The notes: generated from the sequence alone by a model not told the origin. A stretch of DNA of 64,000 nt from Kumtagia sp963829135 (GCA_963829135.1 CAWHHO010000008.1:744001-808000); one strand, 5' to 3'; counted from the first letter of the stretch, positions 37,496-47,036 are shown. Made by a program: numbers and translations.

Positions 37496-37752
37496 GGGCG
37501 TTGAAGGCTTTCCCATTCAGCCTTGAGCTGGTTCCATGCGTTCTGTTGGGACATCATGCTGCGGGAACCACTGCCTGCGACCGCAGGCGCGACCAGCGCT
37601 GCCGCAACGTGTTTCCAGTTCGTCCCCATTGGCGATCTGCTCCCCGTCGGCATCTCCGCCCAACCCCGGCATTCCCCCCGAATGCAAGGCAAGAAATATT
37701 CTGTTAACCCTAATGGATCGTTAAGCCGTCAACTTTGAGGAATGGAAGCCGG

Positions 37753-39123
37753 ATGCCCGTTGAGTTGCTTGCGCACGTTTCCCCCCAATCCCGACCGGTT
37801 CATCTGGTGACGCTTTCGGCATTTGCGGAACTCGACCTCACGCATCAGAACCGCGCATGGGCTGAAGCCAACGGTTTCAAGGGAGACGCCGGCCGCCTGC
37901 TGGTGATTCCCGCGGCTGACGGTTCGGTCGCCGGCGCGCTCTTCGGCGTCGGCAATGGCAATGAGGGCGCCATGGCTGCGGGCGCCCTGGCGAAGGCCCT
38001 GCCGGAAGGCGATTGGCACTTCGCCGTGTCGCTGGCCAATCCGGCACTGACGGTGCTTGCTGTGAAGCTCGGTGGCTACGCATTCACGCGCTATGGCAAA
38101 AAGCCCGGCAAACTGATTCGGCTGGCACTGCCCGACGGAGTTGCCGCTGCAGACATCGACCGCACCGCCGATGGCGTGTTTCTGGCGCGCGATCTCATCA
38201 ACACACCAACCAACGATATGGGTCCGCCGGCCCTGGAGCAGGCCGCGCGCAAGCTAGCCGCACACTACAGCGCAACCATCACGGTTATCCACGGCGATGA
38301 TCTTCTGGCGAATAATTTTCCGATGATCCATGCGGTCGGCCGCGCGTCGGCGGATGCCCCGAGGCTGATTGACATCGGTTGGGGTCGCGAGTCCGCACCC
38401 AAGGTTACGCTGATCGGCAAGGGCGTTTGCTTCGATACCGGCGGATTGGACATCAAGCCTTCAAGCGGCATGCTTCTGATGAAGAAGGATATGGGCGGCG
38501 CGGCCAATGTTCTCGGCCTTGCCTCGATGATCATGAGCGCCGGCCTCGATGTAAGACTGCGCGTCCTCATACCCGCGGTCGAGAACGCTATCTCCGCCAG
38601 TGCTTTCCGCCCTGGCGACATTCTTGCCAGCCGCAAGGGAATTTCGGTCGAGATTGGCAATACCGACGCGGAAGGGCGGCTGATCCTTGCGGATGCGCTG
38701 GCACTGGCCGACGAGGAGGAACCGGAGCTTCTGATCGACATGGCGACGCTGACGGGCGCGGCGCGCGTTGCGCTCGGGCCGGACCTGCCGCCCTTCTACA
38801 CCGACGACGACCGTCTTGCCGCCGATATCGCCAAGGCGTCGGTCGAAGTCGAGGATCCGTTGTGGCGTATGCCGTTGTGGAAGCCCTATGACGCCAAGCT
38901 TGCCTCGAAGGTCGCCGACATCAACAACGTTACCACCGACGGTTTTGCAGGCTCGATCACAGCCGCGCTGTTCCTGCAGCGTTTCGTCGAGAAGGCAAAA
39001 AGCTGGGCGCATTTCGATATATTCGCCTGGAACCCGTCCGACCGGCCCCACGGTCCGACCGGCGGCGAAGCGCAGGCCATCCGTGCGCTGGAACGGGTGA
39101 TCGCCGGGCGATATGGGTCGTAG
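37753..39123 (+). CDS. leucyl aminopeptidase family protein (M17)
   Basis: 456 aa. The two-metal active site is intact: IGKGVCFDTGGLDIKPS with the catalytic Lys/Asp, MLLMKKDMGGAANVLG, and the family signature EIGNTDAEGRLILADALALA, then the late GFAGSITAALFLQRFV. It removes N-terminal residues from peptides in the cytoplasm. The start at ATG 37753 has GGAAG upstream; an in-frame TTG 18 bp earlier is less likely. Monocistronic. Confidence 0.93.
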   Translation: MPVELLAHVSPQSRPVHLVTLSAFAELDLTHQNRAWAEANGFKGDAGRLLVIPAADGSVAGALFGVGNGNEGAMAAGALAKALPEGDWHFAVSLANPALTVLAVKLGGYAFTRYGKKPGKLIRLALPDGVAAADIDRTADGVFLARDLINTPTNDMGPPALEQAARKLAAHYSATITVIHGDDLLANNFPMIHAVGRASADAPRLIDIGWGRESAPKVTLIGKGVCFDTGGLDIKPSSGMLLMKKDMGGAANVLGLASMIMSAGLDVRLRVLIPAVENAISASAFRPGDILASRKGISVEIGNTDAEGRLILADALALADEEEPELLIDMATLTGAARVALGPDLPPFYTDDDRLAADIAKASVEVEDPLWRMPLWKPYDAKLASKVADINNVTTDGFAGSITAALFLQRFVEKAKSWAHFDIFAWNPSDRPHGPTGGEAQAIRALERVIAGRYGS

Positions 39124-39283
39124 AGCGAGGGCTGCTGGGCCCCTCGCCAAATCCTAACGTCCGACACGCATCCAGGGAAGTTGCCGAGACAGATGGAGCA
39201 GCAAATCCAGTCGCCGGCTTCACCATTGACGTCTAGCGAAAAAATGAAACGCATCCGAAACGATTGACTGGCACAATCACCGC

Positions 39284-39631
39284 ATGATCATCATGCGCGC
39301 CAGCCAAGCGCTAAGGCTTTGGCAGCAGGTTGCCCTTTCGCAGGTTCATGTCGACCAGACGGACCTGTCGATGCGACAGGCGGCAATTCTGCTGACCGTG
39401 TACCTCGATCCGCCTCCGCATACGGTGCGCGGTCTTGCTGCGCGGCTTGGCGTCAGCAAGCCGGTCATTACCCGCGCGCTCGACACGATGGGCGCGCTCA
39501 AGCTGGTCGGCCGGCAGCGCGACGAACAGGATCGCCGCAACGTTCTCGTGCGCCGCACGGTCGGTGGCGCGCTCTATGTCGAGCGGTTTGGTGATGCTAT
39601 TATCGCCGCAGCCAAGGAACTTCCGATTTGA
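39284..39631 (+). CDS. MarR-family transcriptional regulator
   Basis: 115 aa, short for the family but containing the full winged helix: MRQAAILLTVYLDPPPHTVR, then the recognition helix in LAARLGVSKPVITRALDTMG, and the wing DEQDRRNVLVRRT. Effector unknown. It overlaps the NlpC/P60 gene (TGA inside the TTG start), so the pair is a translationally coupled operon, and the regulator may control the cell-wall hydrolase with itself. Confidence 0.85.
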   Translation: MIIMRASQALRLWQQVALSQVHVDQTDLSMRQAAILLTVYLDPPPHTVRGLAARLGVSKPVITRALDTMGALKLVGRQRDEQDRRNVLVRRTVGGALYVERFGDAIIAAAKELPI

Positions 39632-40489
39632 CCGTACTAGACCGCCGCCTTCACGCCTACCGGGACGACCTTGCCGACCAGCGCCTAGCGGGCCAGGTGT
39701 CCGCGAAGCGTTTCGTCGAAGGTCGGTCCGCTCGCATTTCTGCCGCGGTGGCCGACTTGCGCCGATCGCCACGGCACGATTCCGGCATCGATACCCAGCT
39801 GCTGCGCGGCGCGCTGGTGAGCGTATTTGACGAGACCGCCGGCTTTTGCTGGGTCCAGGCGGCGCTGGACGGCTACGTCGGCTATGTCGCCGCCGCCGTC
39901 CTCGGTCCGGTCGATCCTCAGCCTACGCACAGGGTCGCCGTGCCCCGCAGCTTTGTCTATCCCGGCCCGGATTTGCGATTTCCGCCGACAAGTGCACTGT
40001 CTATGGGTAGCGAAATCGCCATCGTCGGCCATGCCGAGACGCGCGGCACCCGCTATGCGCTGCTTTCGTCCGGCGAGGCGGTAATCGAGGCGCATCTTTG
40101 CGCCCTCGACGCTTATGCAGCCGACTATGTCGCGGTGGCGGAGGCATTCCTCAACACGCCCTATCTGTGGGGCGGGGTCTCGGGCTTCGGCATCGACTGC
40201 TCCGGCCTCCTGCAACTTTCAATGCAAATGGCCGGCCGCGCGGCGCCGCGCGATTCCGACATGCAGGCTGCCGGCTTCGGCACCGCCATCGACCCCGGTG
40301 TCGGCTATGGGATGCTTCAACGCGGCGATCTTGTGTTCTGGAAGGGCCACGTCGCAATCATGACTGACGCGGAGCAGATGATCCACGCCAACGGCCACAC
40401 CATGCTGGTGTCACGCGAGTCGTCTTCTGGAAGCGATCGACCGTATTGGCTATCTCTACGGCGGGCCGACGGCCTTCCGGCGACCCTAG
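39628..40489 (+). CDS. NlpC/P60 (C40) peptidase with SH3-like domains (one frame break; 286 aa restored)
   Basis: The TTG start at 39628 gives MTVLDRRLHAYRDDLADQRL, the usual N-terminus of these proteins. SH3-like segments follow (about residues 50-150), then the C40 catalytic domain with the Cys in GFGIDCSGLLQLSMQ and the His in WKGHVAIMTDAEQMIHANGH. It hydrolyses bonds in cell-wall peptides. The frame is lost near 40429-40430. Dropping one G turns the tail into EAIDRIGYLYGGPTAFRRP with a TAG at 40487-40489, removing a spurious extension that would run to 40593. Coupled to the MarR gene. Confidence 0.85.
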
Positions 40490-40564
40490 CGAAGCTTCCC
40501 TTCCTGCTGAATAGTCCTGCTGCGACGCCTTTTCTGATTTGGACGTCGCGCCTCTCCATCAACG

Positions 40565-41509
40565 CTAGGGCAACCGGGCCAGGCGCTCGGTGAGCAGCCC
40601 GAAGAAGCCTTCAGCGTCGATGTCGCGCATGTAAGTGACATTCTTGTCCCGGTCCGTGACGCCCCACCAGTCGGCGACAGTCATGCCCATGGTGAGTTCA
40701 GACGCGATCTCTACCGATACGTTGATATGACGGCCCTTGAACAACTCCGGCTTCAAAAGATAAGCGACGACGCACGGATCATGCAGGGGTCCGCCATCCG
40801 TACCGTACTTTTCCTCGTCGAAGCGCTCGAAGAAGTCCAGCAGCTCCGCCGTTGCTGTGCCGACATTTGTACCGAGGTCGCGGAGGCCTCGTAAGCGCGC
40901 GGCGGTGGTCAGCGCCTTGTGAGTTACGTCGAGCGGCATCATGACGATCGGCACGCCCGATTTCAGCACGATCTCGGCAGCGTGCGGATCGACGTAGATG
41001 TTGAATTCCGCGGCGGGCGTGACGTTGCCGCCTTCGAAGAAGCCGCCGCCCATCAGCACGATCTCCTGGATACGAGGTACGATTCGCGGTTCTCGCAGCA
41101 TCGCAAGCGCGATGTTGGTCAACGGCCCAAGTGCGCAGAGCGTCACCGTCGCCGGCTCCTCATGCATGATACTGTCGATAATGAAATCGACAGCGTGTTT
41201 GTCCTGGAGCTTCATCGTCGGCTCAGGCAGATCCGGGCCATTCAGCCCGGTCCGGCCATGCACATGCTCGGCGGTGACGAGGCGGCGGACCAGCGGATGC
41301 ACGGCGCCGGGGAAAACCTTGGTTTCCGGCCTGCCGGCCAATTCGCATATCTTCATCGCATTCTTCTGCGTCAGGTGCAGTGGCACATTGCCCGCCACAA
41401 CTGTCAGCCCAAGCACATCGATTTCCGGACTGGCCAGGGCCAAAAGAATGGCAACCGCGTCGTCCTGGCCGGGGTCGGTGTCGATGATGATCTTGCGCTT
41501 GGGTGGCAT
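40565..41509 (-). CDS. nucleoside hydrolase, inosine-uridine type
   Basis: 314 aa. N-terminal IIIDTDPGQDDAVAILLALA carries the Asp cluster that binds Ca2+ (D-T-D-P-G-x-D-D). VVAGNVPLHLTQKNAM and ALGPLTNIALAMLREPR follow, then VLMGGGFFEGGNVTPAAEFN and the late GPLHDPCVVAYLLKP with its Asp. It cleaves the N-glycosidic bond of nucleosides for salvage. No nucleoside transporter is adjacent. Divergent from hsp20 with 125 bp between. Confidence 0.92.
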   Translation of the reverse strand: MPPKRKIIIDTDPGQDDAVAILLALASPEIDVLGLTVVAGNVPLHLTQKNAMKICELAGRPETKVFPGAVHPLVRRLVTAEHVHGRTGLNGPDLPEPTMKLQDKHAVDFIIDSIMHEEPATVTLCALGPLTNIALAMLREPRIVPRIQEIVLMGGGFFEGGNVTPAAEFNIYVDPHAAEIVLKSGVPIVMMPLDVTHKALTTAARLRGLRDLGTNVGTATAELLDFFERFDEEKYGTDGGPLHDPCVVAYLLKPELFKGRHINVSVEIASELTMGMTVADWWGVTDRDKNVTYMRDIDAEGFFGLLTERLARLP

Positions 41510-41634
41510 TTCGCTTCCTTGGGTCTCGCTAATGTGGACTTGAAGTCCTTATCGGGGCGAACCATATCCAGATTGCTGGGAAAAATGCCACATGGATTTC
41601 TCCCACCAATGTCGCTCGATGAGGACAAAGTAAC

Positions 41635-42060
41635 ATGAGCCGGATGCCGCCATTTTCGAGCCCGATGCTTCTTGGGTTCGATGCGATGGAAAAGACGATC
41701 GAACGTCTTGCCAAATCCGGCGAGAGCTATCCGCCCTACAACATCGAACGAATCAGCTGTGCCGAAGGAACTTCGGAAAGGCTTCGCATAACGCTGGCAG
41801 TCGCCGGTTTCTGCGAGGACGATCTGGAGGTAACCACGGAAGAAAGCCAGCTGGTTGTGCGCGGACGGCAAAGGGACGATTCGGAACGTGATTACATTCA
41901 TCGCGGCATCGCCGCGCGTCAGTTCCAGCGGACCTTTGTATTGGCGGACGGAATGCGGGTGGTTTCGGCCGAGTTGAAGAACGGACTTCTGTCCGTCGAT
42001 CTCGACCGGCCGCAACCCGAACGCCTGGTACGGAAAATAAACATTTCGGTGAAAGACTGA
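41635..42060 (+). CDS. small heat-shock protein, Hsp20/IbpA-like
   Basis: 141 aa with a central alpha-crystallin domain: SYPPYNIERISCAEGTSERL, LEVTTEESQLVVRGRQRDD, then IAARQFQRTFVLADGMRV and the beta-strand GLLSVDLDRPQ. The N-terminal arm (SSPMLLGFDAMEKTIERLAK) is the usual rhizobial form. It holds unfolded proteins as an ATP-independent chaperone. I looked for a ROSE-type thermosensor in the 125-bp leader and saw no convincing one. It is followed by the DUF1150 gene, a frequent neighbour. Confidence 0.92.
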   Translation: MSRMPPFSSPMLLGFDAMEKTIERLAKSGESYPPYNIERISCAEGTSERLRITLAVAGFCEDDLEVTTEESQLVVRGRQRDDSERDYIHRGIAARQFQRTFVLADGMRVVSAELKNGLLSVDLDRPQPERLVRKINISVKD

Positions 42061-42131
42061 TTCCGCGATCCGCTGGAACCGAAAGCTCTCAAGCGGGTTG
42101 GTCACTGACGGCCCGCCGAATGGAGGCTGAT

Positions 42132-42389
42132 ATGATGCCGACTGAAGAAAAAACACTCGTTACGAAGGCGGACCTTGCGCATCTTGGCGAAGGCACTGTT
42201 GCCTATTTGCGCGAAATGGACACGGAGGAACTGAAGGGCAAATTTCCGGGGCTTCCGGATATGGAGCCCGGTATGAGGCTCTGGGCCCTCTTTGGCGCGA
42301 ACGGCCAGCCGATCCTGCTCTCCGACGAGCGTGACCGCGCTATAGCGGGTGCATTCGAAAACCACCTCGTCCCGGTGGCGTTGCACTAG
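42132..42389 (+). CDS. DUF1150 family protein
   Basis: 85 aa. LVTKADLAHLGEGTVAYLRE and ALFGANGQPILLSDERDRAI are the conserved parts of this small alphaproteobacterial family of unknown function, usually encoded next to hsp20. The start at 42132 is preferred over 42120 because a GGAGG (42122-42126) lies 5 nt before it. Likely co-regulated with hsp20. Confidence 0.85.
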   Translation: MMPTEEKTLVTKADLAHLGEGTVAYLREMDTEELKGKFPGLPDMEPGMRLWALFGANGQPILLSDERDRAIAGAFENHLVPVALH

Positions 42390-42518
42390 GCAGCTTAGCC
42401 ACTCTTCGCTTGGCGGCGTTCTGTTGCCAGCACGGCTATTTCTCCCATACCCATCTGCGGCGCCATCTGCGCCACGCTATCCGCCGCACCAATCTAATCG
42501 CAACTGAGCGTATCTTTC

Positions 42519-42983
42519 TCAGGCAGCGTGCGAGGTCGGGGCGGAGGCCAAAAGCGTATGTATCGCGGCAGCATCGCGGCTGCCGCGAACCTTCGCAACA
42601 GTGTCGCTGTCGCGCAGCACGCGGGCGATCCGCGACAGTGCCTTCAGGTGATCTGCGCCGGCGCCTTCCGGGGCGAGGAGCAGGAACACCAGATCGACCG
42701 GCTGGTCGTCCAAAGCTTCGAAATCCACTGGCTGTTCCAATCTTGCGAACACGCCCGTTATCGTCTTGACGCCGGGCAGCTTGCCATGGGGAATGGCAAT
42801 TCCGTTGCCAACACCGGTAGAGCCGAGACGTTCGCGCTGCAGAATGGTATCGAAGATTTCTCGCTCGGGCAGGCCCGTTACAGTCGCGGCTTTCTCGGCC
42901 AGGAGTTGGAGAAGCTGCTTCTTCGAGTTCGCTTTCAACGCCGGCAATATTGCAGGCGCCTGAACGAGATCGCTGAGATCCAT
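42519..42983 (-). CDS. ptsN: PTS IIA-like nitrogen-regulatory protein
   Basis: 154 aa. The phosphorylatable His is in GVGNGIAIPHGKLPGVKTIT; VDLVFLLLAPEGAGADHLKA and LSRIARVLRDSDTVAKV complete the EIIA-Ntr fold. It receives phosphate from NPr and links nitrogen and potassium control to rpoN-dependent processes. The start at 42983 (MDLSDLVQAPAILPALKAN) is the conserved one. It lies 57 bp downstream of hpf in the classic rpoN-hpf-ptsN order. Confidence 0.95.
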   Translation of the reverse strand: MDLSDLVQAPAILPALKANSKKQLLQLLAEKAATVTGLPEREIFDTILQRERLGSTGVGNGIAIPHGKLPGVKTITGVFARLEQPVDFEALDDQPVDLVFLLLAPEGAGADHLKALSRIARVLRDSDTVAKVRGSRDAAAIHTLLASAPTSHAA

Positions 42984-43040
42984 GCCGAAATCCTCTTCTG
43001 CCCGATCCGGAGGCCGAAGCATCCGGTGGGTGTTGAGCGC

Positions 43041-43628
43041 TTATCCTTGCGCGGCCTTGGTGATCGATGGGTCAATCCAGCCAATGTTGCCGTCCGGCCT
43101 ACGATAGACGATGTTGACGTGGTCGTTTCCGGCGTTGCGGAATACGAAAACGGGGCTTTCCTTGGTGTCGAGCTCAACCACCGCTGAGGCAACGGACATG
43201 GTTTTAAGCGCCATGGTCGATTCAGCGACGATCGCGGGCGAATAGTCGTCTGGCACTTCGTGATCGTCGGCGTCGTCAATGGCGGCCACCACCGTGTAGG
43301 CGATGTCGGTCGCAGTCCCATTGGCGCCATTGAAGCTGCGCGACTTGAGTCGGCGTTTGTAGCGGCGAAGGCGCTTTTCCAGACGTTCCGCGGCACCATC
43401 GAACGCTGCGACCGGATCTTGGGCATCGCTCGTGGCTTGCAAGGCGGCACCGCTGTCGAGGTGGATCATGCAGTCGGCACTATAGCGCGAGCCAGCCTTC
43501 GTAACTGTGACGTGCCCGGCAAATCCACCGTCGAAATATTTGTCGATGGCATCGCCGACACGCTCCTCGATCCGGCTGCGAAACGCATCGCCGATATCCA
43601 TATGTTTTCCCGAGATACGCAGGCTCAT
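43041..43628 (-). CDS. hpf: long-form ribosome hibernation-promoting factor
   Basis: 195 aa, the long form. The N-terminal ribosome-binding domain begins MSLRISGKHMDIGDAFRSRI and carries HVTVTKAGSRYSADCMIHLD. The C-terminal dimerisation domain has SPVFVFRNAGNDHVNIVYRR. It drives 100S ribosome dimers in stationary phase. The start at 43628 is chosen at the conserved N-terminus; the upstream in-frame extension to 43700 is not family-like. It lies 260 bp from rpoN, leaving room for its own promoter. Confidence 0.94.
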   Translation of the reverse strand: MSLRISGKHMDIGDAFRSRIEERVGDAIDKYFDGGFAGHVTVTKAGSRYSADCMIHLDSGAALQATSDAQDPVAAFDGAAERLEKRLRRYKRRLKSRSFNGANGTATDIAYTVVAAIDDADDHEVPDDYSPAIVAESTMALKTMSVASAVVELDTKESPVFVFRNAGNDHVNIVYRRPDGNIGWIDPSITKAAQG

Positions 43629-43888
43629 GAGATCGTCGACCTTCCCATTCTCAATTCCAAACGGGGTGAGTTTATACCCGTGACAGCAGCGCACAAGCAC
43701 TACAGTGCTTCGGCAGCAGCGGCTCTCTCACTTCTTCTGTTCCGCAGTTGCCGTCCATCGTGGGCAGCCGATCTCGCATTGCCCACCCATGGGCGCGGGC
43801 TTCTAGTGAGTTAATGAGGGGTTGTCAATGAACCGCCAGCGGCCCTCTACGGCAACAGTGCGCGCTTCGTTCAAACAGGGAAGCGATT

Positions 43889-45406
43889 TCACCGCCCGGC
43901 GGTCGTCATCGCGCGCTTTTCGCGCCGTCGCTGCACAGACGACGCAATATTCATGCCTTCGCGATATTTCGCGACAGTGCGGCGGGCGATCTCTATTCCA
44001 TCCTTTTTGAGGATGTCGACGATGGAATCGTCGGAAAGCACGCCGCCCGCCTTTTCCTCCTCGATCATCTGCTTGATGCGGTCGCGCACCGCCTCGGAGG
44101 AGTGAGCGTCGCCGCCACCAGCGGCTGCGATCGAGGCCGTGAAGAAAAACCGCAGTTCGAATACGCCGCGCGGCGTCAGCATAAATTTGTTGCTGGTAAC
44201 GCGGCTGACCGTCGATTCATGCATGCCGATCGCGTCGGCGACATTCCGCAGGTTAAGGGGCCGCAGATGGCGAATTCCCTGCATGAGGAAGGCATCCTGC
44301 TGGCGCACGATTTCAGACGCGACTTTCAGGATGGTTTTTGCACGCTGGTCGAGGCTTCTCGTCAGCCAGTTGGCGTTCTGCAGGCATTCAGCCAGGAACT
44401 CCCGTTCGCCCTTATCCTTCGTCCGGCCCGACACCTGGTTGAAATAGATCTGGTCGACCAGGACGCGCGGAAGGGTCTCGGCATTAAGTTCAACCGTCCA
44501 GCTGCCATCGGAGGCGGGCCTCACCTCGACATCGGCGACGATCGTGTCGACGTTGCCGCCTGAGAAAGCCATCCCCGGACGCGGGTCCAGCGCGCGAATC
44601 TCGGCGAGCATGTCGAGAAGATCCTCCTCATCGACGCCGCAGATTTTCCGAAGGCTCTGAAAATCGCGGCGCGCCAGCAGATCGAGATTGGCGATCATGG
44701 CCCGCATGGCCGGGTCGAACCGGTCGGCACGCCGCAATTGCAAGGCAAGGCATTCGGCGAGATCGCGGGCGAACAGTCCCGGTGGGTCAAAAGCCTGGCA
44801 GCTGGCGAGAACGGATGCGACCTGCTTTTCGACCGCGCCCAGCCGGGTGGCGATTTCCGCCACGTCGCCGCGAAAATAACCGGCCTCGTCGAGGCCCTCC
44901 GCAAGTTCCTGCGCCAGCATCCGTTCGGCAGGGTTGGCGATCCCGAAGGCGATTTGTTCGACAAGGTGGTCGCGCAGTGTCGGCTTGGCCGCCGCGACGT
45001 CTTCCAGGTCGAAGCCCTCGGCGGCGCTGCCGGTCGAGTTTCCGGCGGACCGCCATTGCGCTGACAGGTTTGGGCCTAGCCGTTCCTGCGTCCCAGGGTC
45101 GTCGGGGAAGACGTTTTCAAGCGACGCGTCGAGATCCTCCGACATCGACGCGGAGGTTGGTGAGACGTTGCTCTCGTACCAGTCGTCTTTTGGTTCGTCT
45201 TGTTCCCGCTCCTTCTGGATTTGGTCCGTAGCGGCGTCGTCCTGCGGTTCGACGCGCTCCAACAGCGGATTGCGCTCGATCTCTTCATCAATGAAACGCT
45301 CGAGTTCGGCGTGGGTAAATTGCAGCAGCTTGATGGACTGCATCAACTGCGGAGTCATCACGAGCGACTGGGACTGCCGCAGCTGCAATTTAGCCGACAA
45401 TGCCAT
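43889..45406 (-). CDS. rpoN: RNA polymerase sigma-54 factor
   Basis: 505 aa. The Gln-rich N-terminal region I (LQLRQSQSLVMTPQLMQSIK) contacts activators. An acidic region II follows. The core-binding and HTH regions include HESTVSRVTSNKFMLTPRGV, and the C-terminal RpoN box ARRTVAKYREGMNI binds the -24 element. It directs nitrogen-regulated, nif and other activator-dependent transcription. The start at 45406 is the conserved MALSAKLQLRQ. Placed between lptB and hpf as in other rhizobia. Confidence 0.96.
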   Translation of the reverse strand: MALSAKLQLRQSQSLVMTPQLMQSIKLLQFTHAELERFIDEEIERNPLLERVEPQDDAATDQIQKEREQDEPKDDWYESNVSPTSASMSEDLDASLENVFPDDPGTQERLGPNLSAQWRSAGNSTGSAAEGFDLEDVAAAKPTLRDHLVEQIAFGIANPAERMLAQELAEGLDEAGYFRGDVAEIATRLGAVEKQVASVLASCQAFDPPGLFARDLAECLALQLRRADRFDPAMRAMIANLDLLARRDFQSLRKICGVDEEDLLDMLAEIRALDPRPGMAFSGGNVDTIVADVEVRPASDGSWTVELNAETLPRVLVDQIYFNQVSGRTKDKGEREFLAECLQNANWLTRSLDQRAKTILKVASEIVRQQDAFLMQGIRHLRPLNLRNVADAIGMHESTVSRVTSNKFMLTPRGVFELRFFFTASIAAAGGGDAHSSEAVRDRIKQMIEEEKAGGVLSDDSIVDILKKDGIEIARRTVAKYREGMNIASSVQRRREKRAMTTAGR

Positions 45407-45470
45407 GCTTGTGTCTGCGCTCCCGAATGCTGATGCGTCACGCCGGATGGCTCCGGCGGCCCGACCATTA

Positions 45471-45499
45471 ATCAAACTGGCCCGGCTTTTGCTTGTCAA
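45471..45499 (-). promoter_or_regulatory. candidate sigma-70 promoter for rpoN
   Basis: On the minus strand TTGACA (45499-45494) and TTTGAT (45476-45471) are 17 bases apart, with the rpoN ATG about 65 bp further. The -35 is perfect and the -10 only moderate, so this is a candidate only. It would let rpoN be transcribed apart from lptB, which is 232 bp upstream. Confidence 0.4.
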
Positions 45500-45638
45500 G
45501 GCAAATGGGTATCAAAAAGCCCTTACCACAGTCGTTAGTGCTAGGCAGTGGGCATTGGGCAGTGGAAGGTTCGATCGCGACCGCGCTTGCAAGTTCCGGC
45601 ATTTTAGCGCCGTTCTTCGACTTCCGACTTCCGACTGC

Positions 45639-46454
45639 CTACAGAGCAAAATCCTCGCCGAGATACAGCCTGCGCACATTCGCGTCGGCGATGATGTCCG
45701 CGGCGGTCCCATGTTTGAGAATTTCGCCATTGTGGATGATGTAGGCGCGGTCGATCAGCTTTAGTGTCTCGCGCACATTGTGATCGGTGATCAGCACGCC
45801 GATCCCGCGGGTCGTCAGGTGCCGGACCAGTTGCTGGATGTCCGCCACGGCAATCGGATCGATTCCCGCGAACGGTTCGTCCAGCAGCATGTAGTGCGGC
45901 CGGCTGGCCAAGGCGCGCGCAATTTCAAGCCGCCGCCGCTCGCCGCCGGATAGTGACATTGCCGGCGATTTCCGCAAATGCGAGATGTGGAACTCTTCCA
46001 GCAAGGAATCGAGGGACTTCTCGCGCTCCTTGCGGCTGCTTTCCACGACCTCCAGTACCGCCCGGATGTTGTTCTCGACCGTTAAGCCGCGAAAGATCGA
46101 CGCCTCCTGGGGCAGATAGCCGATACCCAGCCGTGCCCGACGATACATTGGCAAGTTGGTGATGTCGAAGCCGTCGATTTCGATCTTGCCCTTATCGACG
46201 GGTACAAGCCCTGTGACCATGTAGAAGCAAGTCGTCTTGCCGGCCCCGTTAGGCCCGAGCAGCCCTACCGCTTCGCCAGCGCGCACGCCGAGCGAAACGC
46301 CGTTCACGACCTGGCGGCCCTTGTAGCTTTTGGAAAGCCCCGCGGCCATGAGTGTGCCTTTCAGCGCCGCTCCACTTTTACTGTGCGCGTCAACGGAGGG
46401 CGACAGGCCAAGGCGTCCCGATAGCCGGGACAGCAACGAGGTTTCGGAGGTCAT
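45639..46454 (-). CDS. lptB: LPS export ABC transporter ATP-binding protein
   Basis: 271 aa. Walker A GLLGPNGAGKTTCFYMVTGL, signature MSLSGGERRRLEIARALASR, Walker B YMLLDEPFAGIDPIAVADI and the switch His in GVLITDHNVRET are intact. A roughly 30-residue N-terminal extension precedes the core (TLMAAGLSKSYKGRQVVN). It powers LPS extraction from the inner membrane with LptF/LptG. It starts in a TAATG overlap with the lptA stop, so translation is coupled. Confidence 0.95.
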   Translation of the reverse strand: MTSETSLLSRLSGRLGLSPSVDAHSKSGAALKGTLMAAGLSKSYKGRQVVNGVSLGVRAGEAVGLLGPNGAGKTTCFYMVTGLVPVDKGKIEIDGFDITNLPMYRRARLGIGYLPQEASIFRGLTVENNIRAVLEVVESSRKEREKSLDSLLEEFHISHLRKSPAMSLSGGERRRLEIARALASRPHYMLLDEPFAGIDPIAVADIQQLVRHLTTRGIGVLITDHNVRETLKLIDRAYIIHNGEILKHGTAADIIADANVRRLYLGEDFAL

Positions 46455-47023
46455 TATTGGCTGGTCTGCTGAGCCGGCTTTTTGGTGTCGCTGGGGTTGA
46501 TGAGCATGATCACCCGCTCGCCCGCGCAAGCATTGACCTCTGCGCGGCCGGACTTCATGTCCACCGTCAGCTTGCAGCCCTTCAGTGCGGTCTTGCCTTG
46601 CGACAGCACCACTTCCTTGCCGGATAGCACGAGGTGTTCGGTGTTCATGTCGAATGTGCCCATGTCGCCGGTTGCGATCTGGTCGTTCGACTTTATGTAG
46701 ACACCCCCCGAAACTTCCATGCGCTCGATATTTCCGGATCCTGTCGCCGCCGATCCCGATCCATCCTGCGCGTATATCACCGTCATATTGGCGGCTTTCA
46801 TGAGGGTCGGGCCCTGCTTGACGTTCACATTGCCGATGAAATTGGCCTTGTGTTCAGCGTCAAGGACCTCAAGTCTGTCGCTTTCGATCTGGATGGGCTC
46901 GCCATTGTTAATGTTGAGCCCCTGCAGACGCCCGGTTGCGGCATCCTGCGCTAACAACGGTCCGGACACTGCAGCAGTCAGCACCAATGCGCCGCAAACA
47001 ACAAATCTTGAACTCAGTCCCAT
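46454..47023 (-). CDS. lptA: LPS transport periplasmic protein LptA
   Basis: 189 aa. A signal peptide (FVVCGALVLTAAVSGPLLAQ, cleavage around residue 25) is followed by the OstA/LptA beta-jellyroll, with PIQIESDRLEVLDAEHKANF, FIGNVNVKQGPTLMKAANMT and IATGDMGTFDMNTEHLVLSG. It forms the periplasmic bridge carrying LPS to the outer membrane. The start at 47023 (MGLSSRF) places the signal peptide correctly. It lies 13 bp after lptC and overlaps lptB. Confidence 0.92.
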   Translation of the reverse strand: MGLSSRFVVCGALVLTAAVSGPLLAQDAATGRLQGLNINNGEPIQIESDRLEVLDAEHKANFIGNVNVKQGPTLMKAANMTVIYAQDGSGSAATGSGNIERMEVSGGVYIKSNDQIATGDMGTFDMNTEHLVLSGKEVVLSQGKTALKGCKLTVDMKSGRAEVNACAGERVIMLINPSDTKKPAQQTSQ

Positions 47024-47036
47024 CGTCCCCGCCCTC

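Noticed and set aside
37402..37692. Minus-strand small protein in the gap before the leucyl aminopeptidase
   Set aside because: It overlaps the end of the methyltransferase gene antisense, has no ribosome binding site, and its sequence is low-complexity without a family pattern.
40490..40593. C-terminal extension of the NlpC/P60 protein into the nucleoside hydrolase gene
   Set aside because: It appears only because of one extra base near 40429; the restored frame stops at 40487-40489.
41510..41634. ROSE-type RNA thermometer before hsp20
   Set aside because: The leader lacks a convincing set of hairpins and a typical pairing of the Shine-Dalgarno with a U-Y-GCU element.
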